From positions 1 to 48,333 of the forward strand of contig JBKQPR010000071.1 in the NCBI GenBank assembly GCA_052144935.1: a stretch of DNA of 48,333 nt. Reading direction: 5' to 3'. The stretch comes from JOPF133 sp052144935. Lineage in GTDB: Bacteria; Acidobacteriota; Terriglobia; Bryobacterales; Bryobacteraceae. The notes below the pieces were generated by a model. That model was not told the origin of the DNA. It ran no database searches and saw nothing but the letters and a program-made list of their open reading frames with translations. Both the position numbers and the translations under genes were made by a program. Positions within the stretch are counted from its first letter, which is position 1; each line of letters begins with the position of its first letter. Below are positions 26,193 to 34,784 of the stretch, in pieces.

Positions 26193-27614
26193 CTAACGCC
26201 CGCCGGTCGCGCGGACCCCCTGCAGAGATTCCGCATTGCTGAACTTCGGCCAATTGAACCCGTAGAACGCCACAAACGCGAAGCAGAACATCGGCACGAT
26301 GAAGCCCCGCGACATATCGTACCGGTCGGCCACGTAACCCATCAGCTTGGGTAGGATGGCCCCGCCCATGATGGCCATCACGATGAACGCCGAGGCCTTC
26401 TTCGCCCGCGCGCCCAGGCCGAAAATTCCCAGCGCAAAGATGGTCGGGAACATGATCGACATGAAGAAGTAGATCAGGAACACGCACGCCGCCGACAACC
26501 AGCCCAGCTTGCAAAAGACCAGCAGGGTCAGGGCCACGTTGGCCAGCGCATACAGGCCCAGGATCTTGTGCGCCGAGAACCTCCTCAGCAGCCCGGCGCC
26601 CGTGAACCGGCCCACCAGAAAGCAGATCAGCCCCACCGACTGCAGGTTGGATGCGCCCCTATCGCTCATCGCCAGCACGCCCGCCTTGTTCAATTCGAAC
26701 CACCCTTGCAGCCAAGAGTGCAGGAAACCGGAGTTTTCCGCGAGGCGCGCGATGCCCGCTTGCCAGGCCCCCGGAATGGCGGGCAGCTCCGCGGTCATAT
26801 AGTTGATGAAGAAGCTGAAGACGCCGGCCTGCGCGGCCACGTAGAAAAACTGCGCGGCCACCGCCATCACGAAGTGCGGGTGCTTCCAGATGGAATGCGA
26901 AGCGCCCGGCGGCGCGTCGTCCAGGTGGTAGTCGTCCTCGGTCTTGATATCCGGAATATTCGATACGAAAAAGATACCTGCCAGCACGATCACGATAATC
27001 GCCACGCCCACGTACGGAATGTAGAGTGTCTGGCTGCCGGTGCTGTGCCCCAGGGCGTCCTTCGAGTAGAAGAACATGCCGCCTAGAACCGGTCCGAGGA
27101 TCCACCCGATGCCGTTGCAGGATTGCGCCAGGTTGATTCGCGTGGCGGCGTAGCGCTGGTCGCCCAGAACCGTAGTGTACGGGTTGGCGATGGTCTCGAG
27201 AAATGTCAGGCCGGTGGCGATCAGGCAGACCCCCGCCAGGAAGGCCACAAACGCGGTGTTGGGCGACACGCTGCCCAGGTGCACCATCGCGTTGATGTGG
27301 GTGGCCGGGATGAACCAGAATCCGCCGGCCGCCACAATCAGAAGACCGGTGACGATCCCGCCCTTGTATCCCAGCTTGGTGGCCAGCCACCCCGCCGGTA
27401 TGGACATCAAGAAGTAGCCCAGGTAGTGGGCGAACTGCACCCACGCCGATTGCGCCTTGTTGAGGCTCAGCTCCTCCTGGAAGTGCTTGTCCATCACGTC
27501 GATCATGCCGTTGCAGACCCCCCAAAGGAGAAACAGCGAGCTGACCAGGATGAAGGTGAACATCAGGTTCCTGCCGTCATCCGTAATGAAGATGCTTTTC
27601 TTGTCGGTGCCCAT
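26193..27614 (-). CDS. FucP-like sugar:proton symporter (major facilitator superfamily)
   Basis: Protein of 473 residues with twelve predicted helices. N-terminal LFLLWGVCNGMIDVMDKHFQ then AWVQFAHYLGYFLMSIPAGW and FLETIANPYTTVLG are the hallmark segments of the fucose/glucose-galactose permease family. It lies in the inner membrane and should import a hexose or deoxyhexose with protons. It is convergent with manB and shares the terminator at 26020-26045. A larger than usual loop before helix 7 and an insertion near GFLHSWLQGWFELNKAGVLA are seen. The substrate cannot be fixed from sequence, but a neighbouring mannose-phosphate enzyme, the GH5 enzyme and the truncated lyase fit a saccharide-degrading organism. 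Confidence 0.88.
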   Translation of the reverse strand: MGTDKKSIFITDDGRNLMFTFILVSSLFLLWGVCNGMIDVMDKHFQEELSLNKAQSAWVQFAHYLGYFLMSIPAGWLATKLGYKGGIVTGLLIVAAGGFWFIPATHINAMVHLGSVSPNTAFVAFLAGVCLIATGLTFLETIANPYTTVLGDQRYAATRINLAQSCNGIGWILGPVLGGMFFYSKDALGHSTGSQTLYIPYVGVAIIVIVLAGIFFVSNIPDIKTEDDYHLDDAPPGASHSIWKHPHFVMAVAAQFFYVAAQAGVFSFFINYMTAELPAIPGAWQAGIARLAENSGFLHSWLQGWFELNKAGVLAMSDRGASNLQSVGLICFLVGRFTGAGLLRRFSAHKILGLYALANVALTLLVFCKLGWLSAACVFLIYFFMSIMFPTIFALGIFGLGARAKKASAFIVMAIMGGAILPKLMGYVADRYDMSRGFIVPMFCFAFVAFYGFNWPKFSNAESLQGVRATGGR

Positions 27615-27681
27615 GTGGTTGGATTACCGATTCTATCAGCGTTAGCGATATCCCGGCGCGGGCCGCGTACACTGGCAGAAT

Positions 27682-28308
27682 ATGACCTCCTCTTACAACC
27701 GCATCGCGGGCCAGAGCGTGGAGCGCCTGGCGGCCCTCAGCGATGGCGTGTTCGCCGTGGCCATGACGCTGCTGGTTCTCGACCTGCGCGCTCCCACCAT
27801 CCAAGCCATTCACAGCGAGCAGGACCTCTGGAACGGCATGGCCGCGCTCGCCCCGCGCCTGCTCATGTACGTCCTCAGCTTCATGACCCTGGGGATATTC
27901 TGGGTCGGCCAGCAGACCCAGCTCAACCACCTGGCCCGCTCCGACCGGAGCCTCTCCTGGATTCACATCGTCTTCCTGTTCGCCATCTCCGTCATGCCCT
28001 TTTCGACCACGCTGCTGGCCCAATTCACCGCCTACCGGCTGGCGCTCCTGGTTTACTGGGGAAACATTCTGTTCATCGGCGCCGCGCTGTACGCCAGTTG
28101 GGTGTGCGCCATCGGCTCCGGGCTGGTCAAGGAGGACATCACGCCACAAGTCTCCTCGGCCATCAAGCGGCGCATCCTTATCGCGCAGGCGCTCTACGCC
28201 TTTGGGGCGCTGCTGTGCGTCGTCAACACCTATTGGAGCATTGGCTTCATCGTGCTGGTGGAGCTGAACTATGCGCTGGCGCCGCGGATTCCGGGACGGC
28301 GGAAGTGA
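27682..28308 (+). CDS. TMEM175-like (DUF1211) potassium channel family protein
   Basis: Protein of 208 residues with six hydrophobic helices. The first helix has the family motif RLAALSDGVFAVAMTLLVLD, where the usual R-x3-FSDG reads ALSDG; Ser-Asp-Gly is kept, Phe is replaced by Leu. Bacterial members form tetrameric K+ channels. It is divergent from the FucP-like transporter, with only ~67 bases between the starts. Confidence 0.85.
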   Translation: MTSSYNRIAGQSVERLAALSDGVFAVAMTLLVLDLRAPTIQAIHSEQDLWNGMAALAPRLLMYVLSFMTLGIFWVGQQTQLNHLARSDRSLSWIHIVFLFAISVMPFSTTLLAQFTAYRLALLVYWGNILFIGAALYASWVCAIGSGLVKEDITPQVSSAIKRRILIAQALYAFGALLCVVNTYWSIGFIVLVELNYALAPRIPGRRK

Positions 28309-28404
28309 CGGGCGCAACCCGGTTTTAGAGCAAAAGGCAGGGGTCCGGCCTTCCCGATTGCGGCATGGCAAACGAACCGGCCGAAACCGGCCCAGCGGTT
28401 GGCC

Positions 28405-28674
28405 CTATTCCAGCAAGTGCCGGTACTCGTCCGGATCCAACCCGAAGCGTTCCATCTGCCGCGGCAGGTCGCTGCGCAAGGCTTCCGGCGTGTTGCGCAC
28501 CCAGGCCGCGATCACCGTCTCGACGCCCACGCGCCGCTTGCCCTCATCTTCGGCCATCGTTTCGGCGGTGGCTCGCAAATCGGCTTCGGTGGCCTCGCGC
28601 ACGGGACGCGGCGTCTGCGCCAGCACCTGATTTAGGAAATCCTCGGCAGCATCGTTCCAGTTCATCGGTCTCAT
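28405..28674 (-). CDS. Small protein, possibly PCP_red-like
   Basis: Protein of 89 residues, hydrophilic and helical. WNDAAEDFLNQVLAQTPRPV followed by ATAETMAEDEGKRRVGVETV resembles the short PCP_red domain (light-independent protochlorophyllide reductase C-terminal domain) that is also found as a free-standing small protein in non-photosynthetic bacteria. The match is from memory of the pattern only. An internal ATG (MNWND) is an alternative start. Its role is unknown, and it is divergent from the ATPase of the RloAB-like module. Confidence 0.5.
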   Translation of the reverse strand: MRPMNWNDAAEDFLNQVLAQTPRPVREATEADLRATAETMAEDEGKRRVGVETVIAAWVRNTPEALRSDLPRQMERFGLDPDEYRHLLE

Positions 28675-28754
28675 GGTAACTCGCGGACCGCGTTTTGGCC
28701 GCTGCGCCTCGCCCGCGTCCCAATGCTATAGTGTGACCAAATCACGAGAATGCT

Positions 28755-30116
28755 ATGATCGTCTCCTTTTCGGTCTCCAACTTCCGGTCGTTTTCATCCG
28801 AGGAGACTCTTTCGCTCGTCGCCAGCAACCGTTTGCCGGGCTGCCACGACGATCACACCGTTCCCACTCCCGACTCAACGGAGAAGGTGCTTCGAGCGGC
28901 GGTTCTCTATGGAGCGAACGGCGCAGGCAAATCGAACCTGTTTAAAGCTCTTCGGTACATGAGGTCGGTTGTTCTGGAACCGCGCAAGAAAAAAAAAGGA
29001 ACAAGACGGGAGCCATTTCGGCTCGGTGGATCGCAAGATGAACCCTCCAGCTTCGATTTGCAGTTCATTGCAGCGGGCAAGCTCTACAGGTTTGGTTTCA
29101 AGGTTGATGATAGGCGGATCATTGAGGAGTGGCTTTTTCAGGTTGTCGACGGCCGGCAGAATTCGCTCTACGAGCGTACTACGGACGCAAACGGGAGAGT
29201 GGCCGTAGACGCCGAGGGCCTCAAGGGCGCCGGTGAAAAAGTGATCGCCTTGGCGACAGTGGGTGGACCTCAAAACCGATCATTCCTGGCCACAGTCAAC
29301 GTAACACTCGACGAAGGAGACTTTGGTAAGGAACTGGGCGACGTCCTCACTTGGTTCAGGAGAGGTCTGATCCTCGTCAGCCCAGATGAGTCCATCGGGG
29401 CAACTGGGCACCTGCTGGATCAGGATTCAGGGTTCCTATCATTTGCAGGCGCTTTCCTCAAATCGACCTCAACCGGTGTGGACCATTTGGAAGTCGACAA
29501 GAGAGAGATTTCCATAGATGAGATCAGCGGTTTGCAACTTGACCCTGCGCTTTACGGGCGACTTCGAGACTGGGCGGAAGGTGATAGCGCACGGCTAAGC
29601 CTGCCAGACGGCACCGAACTGCTTGTTGAGGGCAAGGGCGAGAATCGTATCTACCAGATCAGCATTCAGGCGGCTCATGAACAAACGCCTGGGAAGGTCG
29701 TTCGGCTGGATCTGGCCGAAGAATCCGATGGAACCCGCAGGCTCCTGAACCTGATCCCGGCACTGCACCACCTGCGAACGGCAGGTGCGGTCTACTTCAT
29801 CGATGAAATAGATCGCAGCCTCCATCCGATCCTGGTCAAAGAATTCCTGGAGTTCTTCCTAAAATCGCGCGATCTCGGCCAGCTCATCGTAACCACCCAC
29901 GAATCGAATCTGCTGGATCAGGATCTACTACGCCGCGACGAGATTTGGTTCGTCGAAAAGGACCCGACTGAAGCGACGAGCCTGTATTCCCTCCTCGATT
30001 TCAAGATTCGCGATGACCCGGACATCCGTAAACATTACCTGCAGGGGCGTTTCGGAGCGGTACCGTTCCTTGGCAACCTGGAGAATCTGCTGCCAAAGAC
30101 GGATCAGCCGAAATGA
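28755..30116 (+). CDS. AAA15-family ATPase of a two-gene RloAB/AbiL-like module
   Basis: Protein of 453 residues. It starts with the family N-terminus (MIVSFSVSNFRSFSSEETLS). Walker A is GANGAGKS (53-60), a signature-like ESDGTRRLL is at 323-331, Walker B is VYFIDEID (346-353) and an H-loop THES at 381-384. The middle is a long insertion, as in OLD/AAA15 proteins. Its stop overlaps the start of an RloB-family gene (ATGA), giving the RloA-RloB pair that equals AbiLi/AbiLii of lactococcal abortive infection. The expected role is anti-phage defence, with the ATPase as sensor or scaffold. The gene is visibly poorer in G+C than its neighbours and contains A-runs, which suggests transfer. Confidence 0.88.
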   Translation: MIVSFSVSNFRSFSSEETLSLVASNRLPGCHDDHTVPTPDSTEKVLRAAVLYGANGAGKSNLFKALRYMRSVVLEPRKKKKGTRREPFRLGGSQDEPSSFDLQFIAAGKLYRFGFKVDDRRIIEEWLFQVVDGRQNSLYERTTDANGRVAVDAEGLKGAGEKVIALATVGGPQNRSFLATVNVTLDEGDFGKELGDVLTWFRRGLILVSPDESIGATGHLLDQDSGFLSFAGAFLKSTSTGVDHLEVDKREISIDEISGLQLDPALYGRLRDWAEGDSARLSLPDGTELLVEGKGENRIYQISIQAAHEQTPGKVVRLDLAEESDGTRRLLNLIPALHHLRTAGAVYFIDEIDRSLHPILVKEFLEFFLKSRDLGQLIVTTHESNLLDQDLLRRDEIWFVEKDPTEATSLYSLLDFKIRDDPDIRKHYLQGRFGAVPFLGNLENLLPKTDQPK

Positions 30117-30769
30117 GCCTCAACCCGCGCCTGCCTCGGCCGCTCACACGGGACAGCGCGAGCCTGCGAGACGATCGCCTGTTCATCGTTGCTTGCGACG
30201 ATACCTACGCACCGAAACAGTACTTCAATTTCTTCCGGATCACACGAGTGCAAGTCTATGTCGTGGAAACGCAGGACGGGTCCTCCGCTGCTGCGCATGT
30301 GCTGGATCGGCTCCTGAGCTATGCCCATGGGGAGGATGATGAGCGCTGGATGCTGCTCGACACCGATCACTGCGTGCAAGGGACCCACCTCGCGGGCTTT
30401 CTCGCGGCTCAACGCGAAGCCGAGCGGCAGCGGGTCAACGTAGCCCTCAGCAAGCCCTCGTTTGAACTCTGGCTGCTGCTGCACCACGTGGAGGAGACCG
30501 CCTTGGGTGCGCTGCCGGCCGCGAAGGACGTCGCGGAAGCATTGCGCGCCAAGCTTGGAGAATATAACAAGACGAACCTCAAGCGCGCGCATTATCCACT
30601 GGCATCCGTTTACGACGCTTGCATGAGAGCTGAGCGGCTGGACGCCACGGTCGGAGGTGGCGAAATTCCGCGTGAGAACACGACGCGAGTTTACCGGCTG
30701 TGGAACGCCATCGCCGCCAAGGCCCTTCCGCAGCAACTTCCTCCCGAACTCCGCGGCCTGGTGCGATAG
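30113..30769 (+). CDS. RloB-family protein, putative TOPRIM effector of the module
   Basis: Protein of 218 residues matching RloB (AbiLii-like). The TOPRIM-like core is seen as FIVACDDTYAPKQYFNFF (25-41), MLLDTDHC (80-87) and SKPSFELWLLLHHVE (113-127); the last is the family hallmark S-N/K-P-x-FE-x-W-L. In typical RloB proteins the first motif reads C-E-G-x-x-T-E-P-x-Y-F; here Asp29 replaces the metal-binding Glu and Ala the second Glu. It may still bind metal through Asp or be a divergent clade. Overlap of four bases with the ATPase gene indicates one operon. The probable role is a nuclease-type effector that stops phage growth. Confidence 0.82.
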   Translation: MSLNPRLPRPLTRDSASLRDDRLFIVACDDTYAPKQYFNFFRITRVQVYVVETQDGSSAAAHVLDRLLSYAHGEDDERWMLLDTDHCVQGTHLAGFLAAQREAERQRVNVALSKPSFELWLLLHHVEETALGALPAAKDVAEALRAKLGEYNKTNLKRAHYPLASVYDACMRAERLDATVGGGEIPRENTTRVYRLWNAIAAKALPQQLPPELRGLVR

Positions 30770-30780
30770 ATATTCCCGCG

Positions 30781-31182
30781 TTAGCTGCTCGGTTCGCTCC
30801 CATGGGACTTCAGCGAGCGGGCGATCATCCCCAGTCCCCCCACCAGGAGGACCAGCATGACCAGGGTGTCGAAAAGAGTGGTCGGCCGGAAATAGATGTG
30901 CATGTTGGCGATGACGCCAGCCAGGATGAAACAGCCGCCGCCGAGCGTCAGCAGCCACCCGATCCAGCTCCGGCCGTTGAAGAACAGGATGCCGACGCCG
31001 AACAACATCGGGATCATCGTAATGCCGAAGGTGCTGGGGCCATAAAAGCCCCAGTACGCGCCCTCGACGGTCACCCGATGGGCCACCAGGTATCCTCCCA
31101 CGCAGGTCATGATGAAGCCCATCAGGAAGTGGCCGAGGCCGCCAGGGGTTCCACCCACGTCGCTCAAATTTCGGTCTGCCAT
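30781..31182 (-). CDS. Small membrane protein of unknown function
   Basis: Protein of 133 residues with about four transmembrane helices (FLMGFIMTCVGGYLVAH, GITMIPMLFGVGILFF, WIGWLLTLGGGCFILAGVI, DTLVMLVLLVGGLGMIA) and short hydrophilic ends. No family was recognised. It ends 11 bases from the rloB-like gene, convergent with it; there is no evidence that it belongs to the defence module. Confidence 0.65.
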   Translation of the reverse strand: MADRNLSDVGGTPGGLGHFLMGFIMTCVGGYLVAHRVTVEGAYWGFYGPSTFGITMIPMLFGVGILFFNGRSWIGWLLTLGGGCFILAGVIANMHIYFRPTTLFDTLVMLVLLVGGLGMIARSLKSHGSEPSS

Positions 31183-31281
31183 GAGTTCGAGGATATCAGA
31201 CCTTCGCGTCTCGCCGGTCTTGTACCGGCTGGGGGGGAGGGGGGAAGGGGGCTGGAGGCTGCCGCGGGCGCCCGATTCCGT

Positions 31282-32373
31282 TTACTTCACGCCGCCCTGC
31301 ATAGCCTGCTTCGCGAACTCTCCCGATGGCGTCAAGGTGTACTGCCAGTCCCGGATCAAGGTCGGCCCCCACTCCGGGTCGAAGCACCATACAATCCAAC
31401 TGATCCCCTTACTCTCGAGATACTTGATGATGGACGGCCCGTACGGCGCCGCGGGCGGCGCTCCACCGGCTGCCGCCGCGCCCGCATTGCCGCCCCGTCC
31501 GCCCGGCGGCCCGAATCCGCCGAACTCCGTGGCGACCACGGGATACTTCGAAGCCGCGAATCCGAAGTCCTCCTCCCACTTCGGCTCCCACGGCTGCGGC
31601 CGTTTGTTGGAATAGGGATGCGTGACGTACCCGATGCCCTCGGCTGCGATCGGCGCTACGCGCAGCGGCGTCAGATCATAGGCCCAATCGAACCCCGCCA
31701 CCAACGGAATCACCTGTTGGTTGTAGGCCCGGATCACCGCGATCTGGTCCTCCTGCATCCTCTTCCACTCCATCCAGTTCACGGGCCCAAGCTGATTGTT
31801 GAAGGTGGTCGGCTCGTTGAAGAGTTCGAAGAACGCCACGGTGTTATGCCCCGGGAAATGCCGCGCCATGGTGCGCCAGAAGTTGTAGGTCTCCTGCTGC
31901 GACGTGTCGTACATGGGGTCCTGGAACAGCCCCGTGGTCAGATTCCCGATGGAGTGCCAGTCGATGTCGATGTACATCTCGAGGTCCGTCGACCACTCCA
32001 CGGCCTGGTCGAGCAGTTTCAGATATTCGGCGGGCGTGCGCTCACGCCAGGCCACCGGATGGACCGGGATACGCACCACCTTGGCTCCCATCTCCTTTAC
32101 CTTGACGAAATGCTCCTTGTTCCAATGCCCCTGCATTTCGAGCTTGTCGGGATCGGAAATCGCCAACCCGCGGAACAGCACCGTATTCCCCTGGGGATCG
32201 ACGAACTTATTTCCCTTGACCGAAATCAGCGGCAGCCTTTTCGCGCCGGCCGTATATCCCCGCCCGCCCGGCGGCCGGTCGTTCCACCACGCGTGGGTCC
32301 TCGCCGGGGATGTCTGCGCGCAGGCGGAACCGGCCGCCAACAACCACGCCATCGTATGGAAGACAACCTTCAC
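31282..32373 (-). CDS. Glycoside hydrolase family 5 (cellulase-fold) enzyme, secreted
   Basis: Protein of 363 residues from a GTG at 32373, chosen because AGGAGG (32381-32386 on the minus strand) precedes it by 7 bases; an upstream ATG at 32415 has no such site. A signal peptide (MKVVFHTMAWLLAAGSACAQ) leads to a (beta/alpha)8 hydrolase: VVRIPVHPVAW, DIDWHS, the acid/base Glu187 in LFNEP, THPY, and the nucleophile Glu283 in VVATEFGG. It should cleave beta-linked glucans, mannans or a related polymer outside the cell. Unusual is a Gly/Ala/Pro-rich insertion (residues ~289-310) just after the nucleophile strand, at the mouth of the active site. A palindromic repeat lies upstream. Confidence 0.87.
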   Translation of the reverse strand: MKVVFHTMAWLLAAGSACAQTSPARTHAWWNDRPPGGRGYTAGAKRLPLISVKGNKFVDPQGNTVLFRGLAISDPDKLEMQGHWNKEHFVKVKEMGAKVVRIPVHPVAWRERTPAEYLKLLDQAVEWSTDLEMYIDIDWHSIGNLTTGLFQDPMYDTSQQETYNFWRTMARHFPGHNTVAFFELFNEPTTFNNQLGPVNWMEWKRMQEDQIAVIRAYNQQVIPLVAGFDWAYDLTPLRVAPIAAEGIGYVTHPYSNKRPQPWEPKWEEDFGFAASKYPVVATEFGGFGPPGGRGGNAGAAAAGGAPPAAPYGPSIIKYLESKGISWIVWCFDPEWGPTLIRDWQYTLTPSGEFAKQAMQGGVK

Positions 32374-32448
32374 GCTACTACCTCCTTGTCTCGTCCCGGA
32401 ACGCCACGGTATCACTTTTCGTGGCCGGCGGTGGACGGGGTTCTGTAT

Positions 32449-32547
32449 TCACCGCGGAGGCGCGGAGATAACGGAGGAAGCGCGGAGAACAATTTCTTCT
32501 CTTGTTTTCTCCGCGCTTCCTCAGCGGTCTCCGCGTCTCTCCGGTAA
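32449..32547. repeat. ~100-bp imperfect palindrome, copy 1 of the CGCGGAGA element
   Basis: The left arm (ACCGCGGAGGCGCGGAGATA then ACGGAGGAAGCGCGGAGAAC) and the right arm (TTTTCTCCGCGCTTCCTCAG then CGGTCTCCGCGTCTCTCCGG) are inverted copies of ~42 bases around a ~12-base centre. A second copy is at 34785-34885 and a half copy at 11186-11230. It sits between the divergent GH5 and ABC-transporter genes. No reading frame is inside; it is a MITE- or REP-like element. Confidence 0.8.
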
Positions 32548-32718
32548 CTTCAAACAAGTCCTTTATTTCAGTGAGGGCTGTGGCCAAAATACGCGCCAAG
32601 TGTGCATTTTGCCGGCGCCGATACGGAAGTTTCCTCGCCCCAAGAACATCGACATCAGTCGGTGCGAAGGCTCCGCGGTGAATACAGAGCCCCAATCGAC
32701 CCGTGGGATACTGGGCAC

Positions 32719-33648
32719 ATGACGGCTGCCCTTCAGGTGCGCAATCTGCGGAAGGCTTACAAGGATGTACTCGCCGTGGACGGCCTGGATCTCGATGTCC
32801 GGGCGGGTGAGTGCTTCGGGTTACTGGGACCCAACGGCGCCGGAAAAACCACCACCATGGAAATCTGCGAGGGTCTGGTCTCCGCCGATTCCGGCGAGGT
32901 CGAAATGCTGGGTATGCGCTGGGATTCCGACGCCAGGGAACTTCGCCAGCGGCTGGGGATCCAACTGCAGGATACGCAACTCTCCGAAAAGCTCACCGTC
33001 CTCGAGACGGTCCGGTTGTTTCGCAGCTTCTATGCCGCCGGTCCCACGGCTGCGGAGGTAATCGCGCTGGTGCAACTCGAAGAGAAGGGGAAATCGCGCG
33101 TGGGCAATCTTTCGGGCGGGCAGAAACAGCGCCTTGCCATGGCTTGCGCGCTGGTGGGCGATCCCGATTTTCTGTTCCTGGACGAACCCACCACGGGCCT
33201 CGATCCGCAGGCCCGGCGCCAGCTCTGGGACTTGATCGAAGAGTTCAAAGCCTCGGGCCGGACGATCCTGCTGACGACGCACTACATGGATGAAGCCGAA
33301 CGCCTGTGCGACCGCATCGCCATCATGGACCACGGCAGAGTCATCGCCCTCGGCACGCCGCGCGAGCTGATTGCTTCCATCGGCGTCGAGCACGTGGTGG
33401 AGTTTTCGGCCGGAAGCGCCTCGAAACCGCTGGCCGTCTCGGCATTGCGCCAGATCGAGGGCGCCCGCGATGTCCGGAGCGAGAACGGCGGCATCGAAAT
33501 GCTGGTCACCGAACTCCATCGCGCCGTGCCCGCGCTGCTCGAGGAACTCAACCGGCAGGGTGTTCCGCTGACCGAGCTACGCACCCATTCGGCTTCCCTG
33601 GAGGACGTCTTCGTCACCCTGACGGGACGGCATTTGCGCGATGAGTGA
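32719..33648 (+). CDS. ABC-2 type exporter, ATP-binding protein
   Basis: Protein of 309 residues. Walker A GPNGAGKT (37-44), signature NLSGGQKQR, Walker B FLFLDEPTTGLD and the switch His in LTTHYMDEAERLCD are intact. The long C-terminal part after GTPRELIASIG, ending in TELRTHSASLEDVFVTLTGR, is typical of the drug-exporter (DrrA/CcmA) group. The ATG at 32719 is chosen; the frame is open further left but runs into non-conserved sequence. It overlaps the permease gene by 8 bases, so both make one exporter. The substrate is unknown. Confidence 0.93.
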   Translation: MTAALQVRNLRKAYKDVLAVDGLDLDVRAGECFGLLGPNGAGKTTTMEICEGLVSADSGEVEMLGMRWDSDARELRQRLGIQLQDTQLSEKLTVLETVRLFRSFYAAGPTAAEVIALVQLEEKGKSRVGNLSGGQKQRLAMACALVGDPDFLFLDEPTTGLDPQARRQLWDLIEEFKASGRTILLTTHYMDEAERLCDRIAIMDHGRVIALGTPRELIASIGVEHVVEFSAGSASKPLAVSALRQIEGARDVRSENGGIEMLVTELHRAVPALLEELNRQGVPLTELRTHSASLEDVFVTLTGRHLRDE

Positions 33649-34771
33649 AGTCAGCATTCCCGATCTGCGCGCCAGAGAGGCGGCCCGAAAATCTCCGCGC
33701 CCGGCCGCCTGGACGGAGCATCCGCTGGCGCAGTTGACCCTGGTGCGCTTTCTGGAATTCACTCGCGAGCCGGAAGCGCTGTTCTGGGTATTCATCTTCC
33801 CCATCCTGCTGGCCGCCGGCCTCGGCATCGCCTTTCGCAACCGCCCGGCGGACGTGCTCAAAATCGCCGCCGTCACGCCGCAACTGGCCCAATCGCTCCG
33901 CCAGGAGAAGCTGCTGGATGTCGCGGAGCTGCCCGCCGCGGCCGCCGAAGAAGCGTTGCGCACCGGCAAGGTGGCGCTGCTCGCCCTGCCGGGCCCAGAA
34001 GGCACCCCAGCGGGCACTCCAGGGGGCACCCCAAGGGCCGGCGTGGTGTACCGATACGACGACACCAATCCGGAAGGCCGCACGGCGCGGATGCTGGCGG
34101 ATCGCGCGATCCAGCGGGCCGCCGGCCGCGTGGATCCGGTGGCCTCCGCCGACCAGTTCCTGCGCGAGCCGGGATCCCGTTACATCGATTTCCTGATCCC
34201 CGGCCTGCTGGGGATGAACCTGATGGGCAGCGCCATCTGGGGCATGGGATTCGCCATAGTCGACGCGCGGCGTAAGAAACTGATGAAGCGGCTGGTGGCC
34301 ACGCCCATGCCGCGGCATTACTACCTGCTGTCGTTCTTGCTTTCGCGGCTCCTGCTGCTGGTGGTGGAAGTGGGCGTGCTGCTGGGTTTCGGCGCGCTGG
34401 TGTTTGGCGTGCCGGTGCGCGGCTCGCTGATCGATCTGGTGCTGCTGTGCGTGCTGGGTTCGTTGTCGTTCAGCGCACTGGGATTGTTGATCGCATCCCG
34501 CGCCAGAACCATCGAAGCCGCGTCGGGTCTGATGAACACGGTGATGATGCCCATGTGGATCATGTCGGGAGTCTTCTTCTCGGCCCAGAGGTTCCCCGCG
34601 GTCGTCCAACCCGTGATCAAGGGGCTTCCGCTCACGGCGACCATCGACGCTCTGCGGATGAACATGCTGCAGGGCGCCAGCCTCGCGCAATTGACTCCGC
34701 AGATGGGCGTGCTGGCAGGCTGGCTGATCGTCTGCTTCGTCCTGGCGCTCAAGCTGTTTCGCTGGCGCTAG
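33641..34771 (+). CDS. ABC-2 type exporter, permease
   Basis: Protein of 376 residues. One helix near residue 50 (LFWVFIFPILLAAGLGIAF), a large outside domain (~70-180), then five helices (IDFLIPGLLGMNLMGSAIWG to LAGWLIVCFVLAL), the ABC-2 membrane topology. It works with the ATPase just upstream. The outside domain contains the stretch GPEGTPAGTPGGTPRAG at about 117-133, encoded by three 12-bp units (AGAAGGCACCCC, AGCGGGCACTCC, AGGGGGCACCCC) directly after CCGGGCCC. That is a coding copy of the dispersed motif also seen at 9077 and 46010, so a repeat insertion appears to have lengthened the loop without breaking the frame. Confidence 0.92.
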   Translation: MSEVSIPDLRAREAARKSPRPAAWTEHPLAQLTLVRFLEFTREPEALFWVFIFPILLAAGLGIAFRNRPADVLKIAAVTPQLAQSLRQEKLLDVAELPAAAAEEALRTGKVALLALPGPEGTPAGTPGGTPRAGVVYRYDDTNPEGRTARMLADRAIQRAAGRVDPVASADQFLREPGSRYIDFLIPGLLGMNLMGSAIWGMGFAIVDARRKKLMKRLVATPMPRHYYLLSFLLSRLLLLVVEVGVLLGFGALVFGVPVRGSLIDLVLLCVLGSLSFSALGLLIASRARTIEAASGLMNTVMMPMWIMSGVFFSAQRFPAVVQPVIKGLPLTATIDALRMNMLQGASLAQLTPQMGVLAGWLIVCFVLALKLFRWR

Positions 34772-34784
34772 GCTAGGCCTCCCT

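Noticed and set aside
30700..32547. 615-codon plus-strand frame opposite the GH5 gene
   Set aside because: Antisense to the GH5 and small membrane-protein genes; it also runs through the palindromic repeat.
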